In this document: piece after piece, positions 1 to 9,068 of the stretch
Layout: the number at the start of each line of letters is the position of its first letter
Numbering within the stretch: position 1 is the stretch's first letter
Source of the DNA: Thoreauomyces humboldtii
Lineage: Eukaryota > Chytridiomycota > Chytridiomycetes > Spizellomycetales > Powellomycetaceae
NCBI GenBank assembly: GCA_027596035.1
Contig: JADGJA010000128.1
Span: forward strand, 1-39,052
Length of the DNA: 39,052 bases
Direction of reading: 5' to 3'
Notes under the pieces: model-generated
What the model saw: only the letters and a program-made list of their open reading frames with translations
Told to the model about the DNA's origin: nothing
Database searches by the model: none
Made by a program: the position numbers and the translations under genes

Positions 1-85
1 CCCCGCAACCCGCCCGATTGCAGGCAGTTGTGTGCAGCTAATAACGAACAAAGGGACCTTCAGTGCACTTGAACAAGCCTCCGAG

Positions 86-2182
86 ATGGAAGACCGTGAA
101 CTGGCTCGGCAAACACGGGAAGCCGCTCGGCTGCGTCGTGCTGTCGTTCTCTTTGATTACATCGATGAGGTCAAGCGCAAGGAGGATGCCATCCGTCGAG
201 ACTTCCTTGCGGACCACATCGTTGAGCAAAAGGAAAAACTGGACCGGGTCGCCAAGGTGCTGGAGACCTCCCGGAGGGATAGGGAATTTGCCGAGGAGAG
301 AGAACGAAAGCAATTCCTTATTCAAAGACGGAAGATTCTATACGCCGTTGCTACTCCCGGAGCCCGTGTCCCGCAACCGTTGGAGCAACTGCACCCAAGC
401 CATCCCCATTTCACACCTTCGCTTGCCCGTCGCGCTGGGTCCGCAAACCCCAGCGGAAAGTTTCCAGCAGCAACCAGGGTGCCACTCAGGGATGCTCCCA
501 TATCCACCACCCATCTACCTGAGAACCAGTCGACCACAGCTAGCGTCCCGACTTCCTTGGGTCGGCAATGGCAAGGCGTAAGCTCGACAGCGACCGTCTT
601 CGATCCTCCTCCGAGGCACCACGAGGCGACCGCCCTCGATCTCTTGGATCTCGACGAAGGGACGCTGCCATCGCCGCTTCCCGATGCCTCCGCCAGTGAC
701 GCACCAGCCGGTTCTGCACGATCCCGCCCGCTCTCCGCCATCCAAGTGTATCGATCGCGAGCATACAAATCGCAGGCCGTCGATCACAGGAACCTTCGCT
801 CGGAACTCTCGACTCCGCACGAGCGGCAGATATACACGCCCTCGCGGAGAGTCCCCAGAACACGAGGCGTGGCATCCAGGATCGACAGCAGGAGGGCCTC
901 GCCTGTGCGTCACGGAAGCGGGCGTGGACGGAGGAGGGGAGGTATCAATGGTCGGAACAGTCGAAGGGGCAGGGATGCGCTCAACAATAGCGAAAGGGAT
1001 TCGGCCATCGAGGCTGTCTTCGGGGAGGAATCCTCCTACAAAGCGTTCAAGAGCAAATACGAGAAGCCCGTCAATGTCGGCACGAGGGTCGAGAGCGAGG
1101 TGATTTATAGCCATGTCTATGCCATCACATTCAATGAACTCTAACGAGCTCTTCCCCATTGTCCACAGATCCACGAAGTCCTAGCGGTGGAACGCCAAGT
1201 ACCCCACCGTCTGGCCACCAAGCGTCTCATGTTCGAAGGGGCGATCCGCAACCGTCAACGGACTGTCACGTTTGCTCAAAGTGGAGGAACCTCGGGCGTT
1301 TCCGTGGCGGCCACCCCAGCAACGCCGGGCGTGATGTTAGCCCCACCGCCGTCGCGAGGGCTAGAAGCGTTCGCAGCCCACTTCTCTCATACGCCCACCG
1401 ACGCTTTCATCGCGCCACCGGACCTTGACGCCGAGCTCGCCTTCCTTCCAGTCCTCGATACGACCGCGGATGCACGCGGGGCTAACACTTTACCGCGACC
1501 CGCCAGCAGCATCGGCACAGCATCACCCGTCTCCATGTCCCGACGTGGGTCCGCGGGCGAAGCGCGAGATGAGATCTTGGCGATCGCGGTCGCACAGATG
1601 GGAACAGGTCGGAGAGGTCCCAGCGCGTCCACTATCGGGACGCGACCTACGCGGCCTGCTTCCACGATGGAAGGGGCGAGTCGACCTCGGATGCAGAGCA
1701 TCGCACAGGGAGGGACGACGCTTGCCTCAGCTATGGCAGCTGTTGTAGCAGCTGCAAACGCCGCTGCATCGGCCTCTGCGGCGATACCTGCTGGTGTGGA
1801 GATGGACGGCCGAGATGGAGCGGGAGCAGCCCGTCAAAATGGTCTTTCAATGCTGTCAGCTGAACCTTCATCTCCCACGCCATCAGCATCTGATGGGACG
1901 GGCACCAAGCCTGTGACATTAACCGCCGCGCCGCGCCGCGTCCATAGGACTTGGCAGCCCATTTCTCTCCCAGCTGCCGCTGAGCTGAAGAGGTCCATAT
2001 TGCCGTCAACGGTGCGAACCAGGCCGCCCTCGAGTGATGCACCCGATGGATTGGGTTTCGGAAAATTGGTGGCTGGTCTGTGGACGCTTGGAAGGGAGAA
2101 GGATATATGGAGTGCGGAAAGGAATGGACTGGTACCAGCGATCCCGGCAGCGCCGATGAGGTTCTGGAGTCCTGTTGCCTGA
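86..2182 (+). CDS. Hypothetical coiled-coil and low-complexity protein (possibly 5'-incomplete)
   Basis: I do not recognise this protein. The model has two exons, 86..1099 and 1169..2182, giving about 675 residues. The 69-nt intron starts GTGATT and ends CCACAG; it holds the in-frame stop that otherwise ends the first reading frame, and the frame resumes exactly after it. The first ~90 residues are highly charged, with many Arg, Glu and Lys, and look like a long helix or coiled coil. The rest is Ser/Pro/Ala/Arg rich and probably disordered, with an Ala-rich stretch near 1730-1790. The start is the first ATG in frame, but the frame is open upstream to base 2, so the true start could lie outside the window. 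The downstream neighbour is convergent, 52 bp away. No function is proposed. Confidence 0.6.
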
Positions 2183-2234
2183 ATCGAGTTTGCGCAATGT
2201 TGCGTGGGTCGCGCTGGTCGCACCCTCGTTCGCT

Positions 2235-2807
2235 TCATTGAGCGATGGATTTCCAATCACACTCGACGTTTCCCTTCCATACGCTCCCATCCTCGTAGTG
2301 CTCCTTTTTCCAGATCGGCACGCGTCGCTTCAGCTCGTTGAGTATCCACCCAGTGGCGTCCAGAGCTTCCTTTCTCTGCGGGGAAGAAGCAGCAATGATG
2401 ACCGACTCCATGCCGACCGGCACCTCGCCAGTTCGATGAGACACTGCTATGCGAAGGACGGACGGATAACGAACGCGGGCCTCAGAAAGGATCAGACGGA
2501 GTTGAGATACGGCCATTGGAACGTAAGCTTCATAGGAGAGCTGTAGAACGCGCTTGTTGACGCCGTTGACTTTCATATGCAAGCGGAGGTGAATGAGCAT
2601 AGGATGCTTGCGCAGTGAAGGCTTCTCCTCCTGTTCACTATTACCTGTGAAGTTGTTGCGGGTGGTACCCGAGAATGTTGCAATGGCCCCGGCGCAATCA
2701 TCCCTCACGAAGTCGACCAGCCTTGTCAAGTTTGGCCGCTCTTCTATGACCTCGACCAGGTCGCTCGGGTCTCGCGATGCCATGGAAGTGTGTCTAGTGG
2801 GATACAT
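2235..2807 (-). CDS. cnxH: Molybdopterin synthase catalytic (large) subunit, MoaE/MOCS2B type
   Basis: This subunit joins the small MoaD/MOCS2A sulfur carrier to turn precursor Z (cPMP) into molybdopterin, in molybdenum cofactor synthesis for nitrate reductase and sulfite oxidase. The MoaE signature is clear: GAIATFSGTTR near the N-terminus, YEAYVPMA, the HRTGEVPVG segment, RKEALDA, and LKRRVPIWKKE, which holds the two lysines known to matter in the bacterial enzyme. A family-typical protein results if 2644..2570 (75 nt, donor GTAATA) is removed, joining exons 2807..2645 and 2569..2235 into 165 residues. That intron is a multiple of three without a stop, so an unspliced mRNA would encode 190 residues with a foreign-looking 25-residue insert. 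A second ATG at 2783 could also be the start. Confidence 0.88.
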   Translation of the reverse strand: MYPTRHTSMASRDPSDLVEVIEERPNLTRLVDFVRDDCAGAIATFSGTTRNNFTGNSEQEEKPSLRKHPMLIHLRLHMKVNGVNKRVLQLSYEAYVPMAVSQLRLILSEARVRYPSVLRIAVSHRTGEVPVGMESVIIAASSPQRKEALDATGWILNELKRRVPIWKKEHYEDGSVWKGNVECDWKSIAQ

Positions 2808-3051
2808 TTGAGATACGAAAGTAAACCAAAGTAAGTGGGATACGGAATTCGGCCGGACGCCAAGGTCGTCGGAAGACCCTCACAAATAATACCGGTAGAA
2901 GTGCGACCGTTCTTTCGGACAACGTCACACAGGGCGTTCCACCTGGAGGGTACTCATTCATACTATCATTGGTTTCAATGAGGGGTGCGTACTCGACCAT
3001 CGCTGCTATCAAAGCAAAAGCGAAAAGGTTCGGCAATACTCAGAATGGGTT

Positions 3052-3924
3052 TTACAAAACAACAGGAGGTTGGCTTCCAAATCCAAGCTTGGAAGGGCGA
3101 ACTCGGGATCCAAGCCCAATCAGCAAAATGAGGGCGGCGGCGGCAATCGGGAGCAGCTTGATGTGGCCGACGTCCTGGTTCCAGGGCGTCTGGGTGGCAG
3201 CAGCCACGGTGACGAGGCTCAAAACGAACGTGAGGTACCCGCTGATACGGTGGTACTTGTACAAAGCCTTAGCGTTGTCCACGCCACCGAACACGCCAGG
3301 GGCGTAGAAAGCGAGGGCGCCGATGAGACCTTGAGTGAGGAAGAGAAGGTACACTGCAAGACCGAGACGAGCGTGAAGAGACTCAAAGTGGATCCCGTGG
3401 TGTTGGGACTTGTTGTAGATGATGACCGACGCTCCGGCAAGGAGGAATGCAGCTCCAAGACCGTTGAGAGAACTGTGGTAGACGGCTCCCCGCTTCTTTT
3501 GCACCGGCGTCGAGGTAGGCTGCAAGAGCAGAATAGCTTGGGTGGAAAGCAAAAGACCCGTGGAGTTCAGAAGCTGTGGGTCAACAGAAGGAGCGTCAGC
3601 CGATGCCGCACCCATCCAGATTGATCTGAACAGAGGAGTCTCACCGGATGCAGGCTGAAGAGCATAAGCTTTTTGCTTAGGATGCCAGACCAGATGACGG
3701 CTGCAAGGAGCCAGATGCCGACCTGAGCGATCACAGCGGTACCTGAAACAAGGATCAGTTTCTTGCCTACGAACGGTATCTTTCTGAGAGGTACCCTTGA
3801 CAAGATTGTAGTAAAGAGGCTGGTCGTCGTCCACGACGTTTCGGGCGAGCAGAGGCTCCAGCTCCCGCAAGGCCCGTTGGTTGATCTCGCGCTGCTGCTC
3901 TGGCGTGATGTTCTGGTTCGACAT
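3052..3924 (-). CDS. Cytochrome b561-domain membrane protein
   Basis: Predicted six-helix haem membrane protein of the eukaryotic cytochrome b561 group, which moves electrons across membranes, often from ascorbate. I infer exons 3924..3795, 3742..3645 and 3573..3052 (introns of 52 and 71 nt), giving 249 residues. Splicing restores the first helix (VGIWLLAAVIW) followed by the LFSLHPLLNSTG motif; without it, that region is read in a wrong frame with no membrane helix. Candidate haem histidines lie in FSLHP, ESLHARLG and YKYHRISGY, with another in the GHIKLLP segment before the last helix. The N-terminal ~55 residues are polar and charged, presumably cytosolic. The substrate is unknown. The gene is divergent from the secreted repeat protein at 4955. 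Confidence 0.82.
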   Translation of the reverse strand: MSNQNITPEQQREINQRALRELEPLLARNVVDDDQPLYYNLVKGTSQKDTVRRQETDPCFRYRCDRSGRHLAPCSRHLVWHPKQKAYALQPASGETPLFRSIWMGAASADAPSVDPQLLNSTGLLLSTQAILLLQPTSTPVQKKRGAVYHSSLNGLGAAFLLAGASVIIYNKSQHHGIHFESLHARLGLAVYLLFLTQGLIGALAFYAPGVFGGVDNAKALYKYHRISGYLTFVLSLVTVAAATQTPWNQDVGHIKLLPIAAAALILLIGLGSRVRPSKLGFGSQPPVVL

Positions 3925-4954
3925 GTTACCGTTCGCTGGAATGGGATGAGGGAAGAAAGAGGGTCTTCTCTACAGAAAGAGCTTTGGAACTTCTACGAGA
4001 GAAGTTTCGACAGAAAGAAACTTGATGACGTCCGTCATGTCATGACTGTGCCACCCACACTACTACACACACAGTTTCCCAGAGAATTCCATTGCTTTTT
4101 CCACTTGTTTTTTTCCCAACCATGCGCGGATGCCATGGACTTTCTCGAGCCTTGTCGTCGATTTTTCCGGGCGCCGAGATGGGCATCGCTCAGAACAGAA
4201 CCAGAGGGCCGAGGCGCCCGGTTAGGCGGCCGGTGACCGTCTTCCCAGTATGACAACCAAGGTCTCGGGAAACCTTCCGTTGCACAAGGCAACAGCAAGG
4301 TGGAACAGAGCAGGCAGAGCTTTCTCTTTGGTCTTTTTTCTGTCTTTCGCTCTTTCGCTCTCACGAAAAGGAGAGGAGAATTAAAAAGTTCCTCGAGTCG
4401 CACGAGGATGGTACAGGACATTTGCACATTCCACAGCGGACCCGGGCTGTCCAAATTCTGTCCATGATGGTGTGGGGTGCTGGTGGGGATGGTGGATGTC
4501 CGAGGGCTGGTCTGGGCGGTTACGCCTGCACCTGCATCGTCAACGATGTCCTTCCTTTCCTCTTTTTTTTTCTCCCAGCCCTGTTTTTTCCTTTTGAATT
4601 TAGGCATTGCTGGGTGAAGAGAAAACAAGAGAGGCGGGGAGGAGAAAGAGGCGACAACCAGCCCATGAGTGCCGACTCTGCTGAGACGACATGGAAAATG
4701 CAAAAAGAATACATTCTACACAAGCATGGACGGGCACCTCATGAGAAGGATGGTCCTGTGCATTCTCTTGTTTTCTTTTTTTCTCAGAATCGGCATGGCC
4801 CAGTTGGCAAGCCGTCTCGCTGGCAAAGCGGGCGCAATCATATAAAAGGGATGGTTGACCTGGCCTCCCTTCTGATATTCATCCCACTCATCGCAGCAAA
4901 GCAGTACACCGGTCCAATCTCCCGTCCTACTTCGTTACTTCTCCCTCCTTCATC
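3925..4954. other. Intergenic, divergent promoter region
   Basis: About 1 kb between the b561 gene and the secreted repeat protein gene, which point away from each other. It has several T-rich tracts (for example 4558-4595) and a TATA element at 4841. Open frames here are low-complexity and match no family I know. I see no RNA gene. Confidence 0.5.
4841..4847 (+). promoter_or_regulatory. TATA box of the secreted repeat protein gene
   Basis: TATAAAA followed by GGG, 114 bp before the ATG at 4955. A start site about 30 bp downstream would leave a 5' leader of about 80 nt. This is one of the two clearest TATA elements in the window; the other also precedes a secreted protein gene. Confidence 0.6.
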
Positions 4955-5500
4955 ATGCAGCTCTCCCTACTTGCACTCGCTTTCGGCGCTCTCTGCGTTT
5001 CCGCCGCCCCCGTTTCCAACACCGACAGCGCTGCCGACTGGAACCCCAAGTGGGGCCACGGTCCAGTCGTGGTTGACAAGCCCAAGGTCCATCACGGTGT
5101 CGGACCCATCGACATCTGCAAGTCCATCTGCTCCGTCCACCCCACCGCCGAGGTTTGCGTTGGCCGTGTCTGCCCAGAGATCAACAAGCGCACTGCCGAC
5201 TGGAACCCCAAGTGGGGCCACGGCCCTGTCGTCGAGAAGCCCAAGATCCACAAGGGCCTCGGCCCCGTCGACATCTGCAAGTCCATCTGCTCCGTGAACC
5301 CCACCGCTGAGGTCTGCGTCGGCCGCGTCTGCCCCGACATCACCAAGCGCGCTGCCGACTGGAACCCTAAGGCCGGCCACGGCCCTGTTGTCGAGAAGCC
5401 CAAGATCCACAAGGGTGTCGGACCCGTTGACATCTGCAAGTCCATCTGCTCCGTGAACCCCACCGCCGAGGTCTGCATCGGCCGCGTCTGCAAGGCTTGA
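4955..5500 (+). CDS. Secreted Kex2-type repeat precursor with three Cys-rich peptide units
   Basis: Intronless gene for 181 residues. Residues 1-18 form a signal peptide (hydrophobic core LSLLALAFGALCVSA, likely cut before APVS). The rest is three near-identical units at about residues 27-79, 80-132 and 133-181. Each starts with ADWNPK, continues through a Gly/His/Pro/Lys segment (GHGPVV, KPK, GVGP or GLGP) and ends in a block with four cysteines spaced C-X3-C-X8-C-X4-C (55/59/68/73, 108/112/121/126, 161/165/174/179). Units 1 and 2 end in Lys-Arg (78-79 and 131-132), the site of the Golgi protease Kex2; unit 3 ends at the C-terminus. The expected products are peptides of about 50 residues, each with up to two disulfides. 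This resembles the architecture of fungal Kex2-processed repeat proteins (repellents, pheromone precursors, some ribosomal peptides), but I recognise no named family. The role is unknown: surface, signalling or defence peptide are all open. Confidence 0.85.
   Translation: MQLSLLALAFGALCVSAAPVSNTDSAADWNPKWGHGPVVVDKPKVHHGVGPIDICKSICSVHPTAEVCVGRVCPEINKRTADWNPKWGHGPVVEKPKIHKGLGPVDICKSICSVNPTAEVCVGRVCPDITKRAADWNPKAGHGPVVEKPKIHKGVGPVDICKSICSVNPTAEVCIGRVCKA
5033..5497 (+). repeat. Three tandem ~159-bp coding repeats
   Basis: Units at 5033..5191, 5192..5350 and 5351..5497 within the secreted precursor gene. Unit 1 carries one extra codon (VVVDKPK against VVEKPK). Units 2 and 3 are closer to each other than to unit 1. 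The third has Ala in place of Trp in the NPKWGH segment and lacks the final Lys-Arg. Confidence 0.9.
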
Positions 5501-5858
5501 ACAAGCATCCGCCAATGACTCGATCACCCCCATCGAACTCCCATACCCATCAAACTCCCATCCGGAGTACATACCCATCACGCATTCAACCATCCTTGCA
5601 TTTTTAGTAATTACCCACACACCTGCATCTCCACTTAGCATTCATCGACTCTTCCACCATTCATCTTTTGGCTTACCATCATTTTGTTCTTCCCATTTTG
5701 TTCCCTCCAATTTTATCATGCTTTTACATCGATCGTCCCTATCCTGTCTGTCTACTTTCTTTCTGGGATACGAACTCTTCAACCCCGCTCACTTCCTCTT
5801 CGCTTTCTTGCTACATGCAACCCCCCATGAGATGCCTCCTTCCTCAGCGCTCTCAAAG
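5501..5858. other. Convergent 3' region
   Basis: Shared 3' flank of the secreted repeat gene (+) and the SR-like gene (-). Pyrimidine-rich on the + strand with many CAT and CCCAT words. I see no gene or stable hairpin. Confidence 0.4.
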
Positions 5859-8575
5859 TCAGCCATCCACTGCGTGCCCCTTCCAGTCCCCCTCGTCTCC
5901 TTCTCCTACGCGTGTAAAGTTTTCACCGTCACCCGTCCCGTTCCGTCCGTCATCCGTTTCATCCACGCTCGTGTCACGGGGTTGAGGGTCCATGTCGCCT
6001 TCTCGTTCCTGATACCACAGACGATTCGCCTCGTCAAAGGGCTCAAAAGGGCTTCCGTTTTCCCAAGTGGGTGAATAACGGGATCGTTTACGCCATGGAC
6101 GGGACGTCTCATCATCATCGGAATCGACAGGTGTAACGGGTCGCCTTTTCAGCGGTCGCCTATCTTCAACCGGTGAGAATGGGGACAGAGCTCGCCGACG
6201 ACGGCGGATAGGAGATCGCGATCTTGAACGCTCTGCTTCGTGATCTTGTTCCCTGCTATCGCTGTCGATTGTTCGACTTTCACGAGAAGGGTTTCGGTCG
6301 CGTCCTGACTCCCCCAATCCAACAAAACCATACTTGTAAGCCATATCTTCGTCGATCCCGGGCCATAACCACCTCGGATGAGAGTCGTAGCTGTTTCTTC
6401 TGTCGTTGGCGCGTGATCTGCTCCTGCTTCGCTGCTCGAATGAAGCCCTTCGTCCGGACGATCTGTGAGAGTATCGAGGGGAACGACGCCGATCGCGGCT
6501 CAGAGGTGTGGCGTACCCGCGAACAGCTTTACGACTGTAGGGAGAGATGGAACGCCTTTCGGATGAGGAACTGTGATCACGGTATCGCCAAGATCTTTTC
6601 CGGCGAGGAGCAGCTTCATGTCGCAAAACTCGTCGGTCTAGCCCTTCTCGTTGACGGTACCGGGTTTTCTGTCTGCGTTCACTTGTAACTCCGTGTTCAG
6701 ATCTTCTATGTTTATGGTAGCGAGGAGAGATGGAACGAGGATGACGGCCATGACGACTTCTGTGTGTTCCCGTGCGTTTCGATTCCTTACGATGGCTGGA
6801 GGACGCAATTCGACCTGATGAAGGAGACCTGCTCCCTCGGTCATGATGATGTGACTCTTCCAGTCTGCGGTCCTGACTTCCTCGTCTACGCTTCCTTGTG
6901 ACGTTACGCTCGGATCTTTTGCGGTAACGAGAAGAGGTGTGGCGATCTTTAGTACGGGAACCGCCATCACGGTCCTGACGGTATCTCGCATCGTGTCTGC
7001 TCTCCAAAGAGCGGCTCCGGCTTCTGCTTGAGCTTCTGCTTCCAGATCGTTTGCGGTGACGAGAAGAGATGTGGCGATCTTTAGTACGGGAACCACGATC
7101 ACGGTCCTGACGGTATCTCGCATCGTGTCTGTTCTCCAAAGAGCGGCTCCGGCTTCTGCTTGAGCTTCTGCTTCCGGATCGTTTGCGGTGACGAGAAGAG
7201 ATGTGGCGATCCTTAGTACGGGAACCACGATCACGGTCCTGACGGTATTTCGCATCGTGTCTGCTCTCCAAAAAGCGGCTCCGGCTTCTACTTGAGCTTC
7301 TGCTTCCGGATCGTTTGCGGTGACGAGAAGAAATATGGCGATCTTTAGTACGGGAACCACGATCACGGTCCTGATGGTATCTCGCATCATGTCTGCTCTC
7401 CAAAGGGCGGCTCCGGCTCCTGCTTGAGCTTCTACTTTTGGATCGTTTGCGGTGACGGTCCTCATGCTGTTCCGCGTCCTGTCCGTTTTTCGAAGAGCAG
7501 TTGCGGTTCTTGCTTGACCGTCTGCGTTTACTTCTCAGGCCCTCGTGAGCGCGAGAGGAGATGGAGTAATCTTCGACAGAACCACGACGATGGTGCCGCC
7601 GATCCCTCTTGCTTTTATTGCGATCCGCAGACCAGCTTCGACTCCTGCTTGCGACTCTGCGTTCAGATCTTTCCAAGCGGCGAGGAGAGCTAGAGAAATC
7701 TTTCAAGGAAGTGGAACGACTTCCGTGTCTGTGGTTCTTCCCTCGTTGTCGGCTTTCCGAGGAGCGGCTACGACTTCTGCTTTTACTTTGGGAACTTGCT
7801 TTTGCACGTGAGGAGAGACGACTATCATGGTATCGCCCGCCTCCTTCAGATTCCATAGAAATGCTTCTGCTTCTCGTTCGACCTCGGACGGGAGCAAGCA
7901 CGGAGGGCTCGTGGGAGTAGCCATCGCGATCGTATGGGAAGTCTTGCGTTGTTACCGAACGTTCCAAAGAGCAGCTCCTGGTTCTGTTTGCGTCTGGACT
8001 CTCGATATCATGGCGCGGAGAAGTGGAGCGATATTTAGAGGACCGGGACCTATGACGATCCACGGATCGTCGCGTGGAACGTGGAGAGCCCGAGTGAGAA
8101 TCGCTGATCGACGAACGCGAGGAGTCTGAGGAAGAATCGCTAAACGAGGAACGCGAGGAGTCTGAGGAAGAATCGCTAAACGAGGAACGCGAGGAGTCTG
8201 AGGAAAAATGGCTGAATGAGGAACGCGAGGAGTCTGAAGAAGAATCGCTGAATGAGGAACGTGAGGAGTCTGGGTCAAGGTGGGTGGGAGAGGGTTCAAG
8301 TCTGATCTTTCGGCGGCCACGAAGTTGGCCAAACCGGCATCATCGCGAACATCTGAGGAAGAATCGCTGTCGTCACGTCGAGCGCTAGTCGAAGGCCTGG
8401 TGTCACTGTCCTCGTATTAATAGTCTTGCGCGTATTTGTCAAAATAATCGTCATCATATGTGTAATCCTCGCCAAATACATCGAAGAAGTCGAAGTCGTT
8501 TTCGCGTGAGAATTCCATGTCGCGCTCCGTAATTGACTCACTGGAGTCGCCATCGCTGATCGAATAGTGTGACAT
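5859..8575 (-). CDS. Arg/Ser-rich (SR-like) protein with repeat arrays
   Basis: Long open frame from 8269 down to 5859 encoding an extreme RS/RD/RH-rich protein, likely nuclear and tied to splicing or RNA binding by composition only; I see no RRM. From N to C: Ser/Asp-rich repeats (SDSSSDSSRSSF, 36-bp units), scattered RSRSRS blocks, four 44-residue units (RHRKRSGSRSSSRSRSRS type), more RS/RH sequence, then a less biased tail with PRWLWPGIDEDMAYKYGF and an acidic end. The 5' end is uncertain. The likeliest start is ATG 8575 (MSHYSISDGDS), with exon 1 8575..8542 and a perfect GTGAGT donor at 8541, spliced to an acceptor ending at 8270 or at one of several in-phase acceptors inside the 36-bp repeats. 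Joined at 8270 it gives about 814 residues. Without splicing the frame from 8575 stops at a TAA near 8419. Confidence 0.7.
6911..7458 (-). repeat. 132-bp tandem repeats coding 44-residue RS units
   Basis: Four copies, with anchor points (GGCGATC on the + strand) at 6941, 7073, 7205 and 7337, exactly 132 bp apart, plus a degenerate flank before the first. They encode units of the form RDRGSRTKDRHIS, RHRKRSGSRSSS, SRSRS, LESRHDARYRQD. Differences between units are mostly single bases, so the expansion looks recent. Confidence 0.9.
8119..8275 (-). repeat. 36-bp tandem repeats coding SDSSSDSSRSSF
   Basis: Five copies, with GAGGAGTCTG on the + strand at 8119, 8155, 8191, 8227 and 8263, exactly 36 bp apart. 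On the coding strand most units hold TTCTTCCTCAG followed by ACTCC, which reads as Ser/Asp codons and also as a good 3' splice site. Confidence 0.9.
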
Positions 8576-9068
8576 ATTGGCAGAGAGGACGATGCGTGGT
8601 CAGCAGTGGGATCCCTATGGGGAAAAGTGGTCATGAAAGGGGTTCAGAGCACGCCGTGGAGCAGGTGGGAATTGGAAGCGCTCTTGGGTTTGAGCGAGCG
8701 ACGGCAGCAGAATTCCCTTTGTATCAAGGAAACTGGAAAAGCGTCGCCCTCCCGGCGACAACGACAGGGACAGATCAGGAGAGCCCACTCAGAAAAGAAG
8801 CTGCTGCAGCTTTGAGGAGCGAGAAGGATTGACGATTGCCCGAAGATGATCTTGGCGATCCCTCACCAGATTGATGCGCAGCGATGACGGGAGGCGTCAC
8901 AAACCAACAGCGCTTGCATGCACCCTTTCCCAGTTCCGTTCCGAACTCCATGGGAGCATGTTTCCTATTCCCACATGAATAGACACAGAATTTCAACGCC
9001 AGAAACACTGTATCATACACGGTATCCCATCAAACCCGTGCCCGATTCCTATTCCCATATACGCGTCT
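8576..9068. other. Divergent promoter region
   Basis: About 490 bp between the SR-like gene (-) and the unknown gene at 9069 (+). No convincing gene or RNA is seen. The upstream part (8600-8830) is open in several frames but composition is unremarkable. Confidence 0.35.

Noticed and set aside
4035..4703. 222-residue open frame on the minus strand between two genes
   Set aside because: Low-complexity Lys/Arg and Ser/Pro sequence over T-rich promoter DNA; no family motif, starts and ends without gene-like context.
4955..5500. Repeat precursor as a classic lipopeptide or alpha-factor mating pheromone
   Set aside because: No C-terminal CaaX box, units far longer than known pheromones and with four Cys each.
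6911..8275. Repeat arrays as a possible CRISPR or satellite
   Set aside because: Units are tandem without unique spacers and multiples of three inside one open frame, so they are coding repeats.
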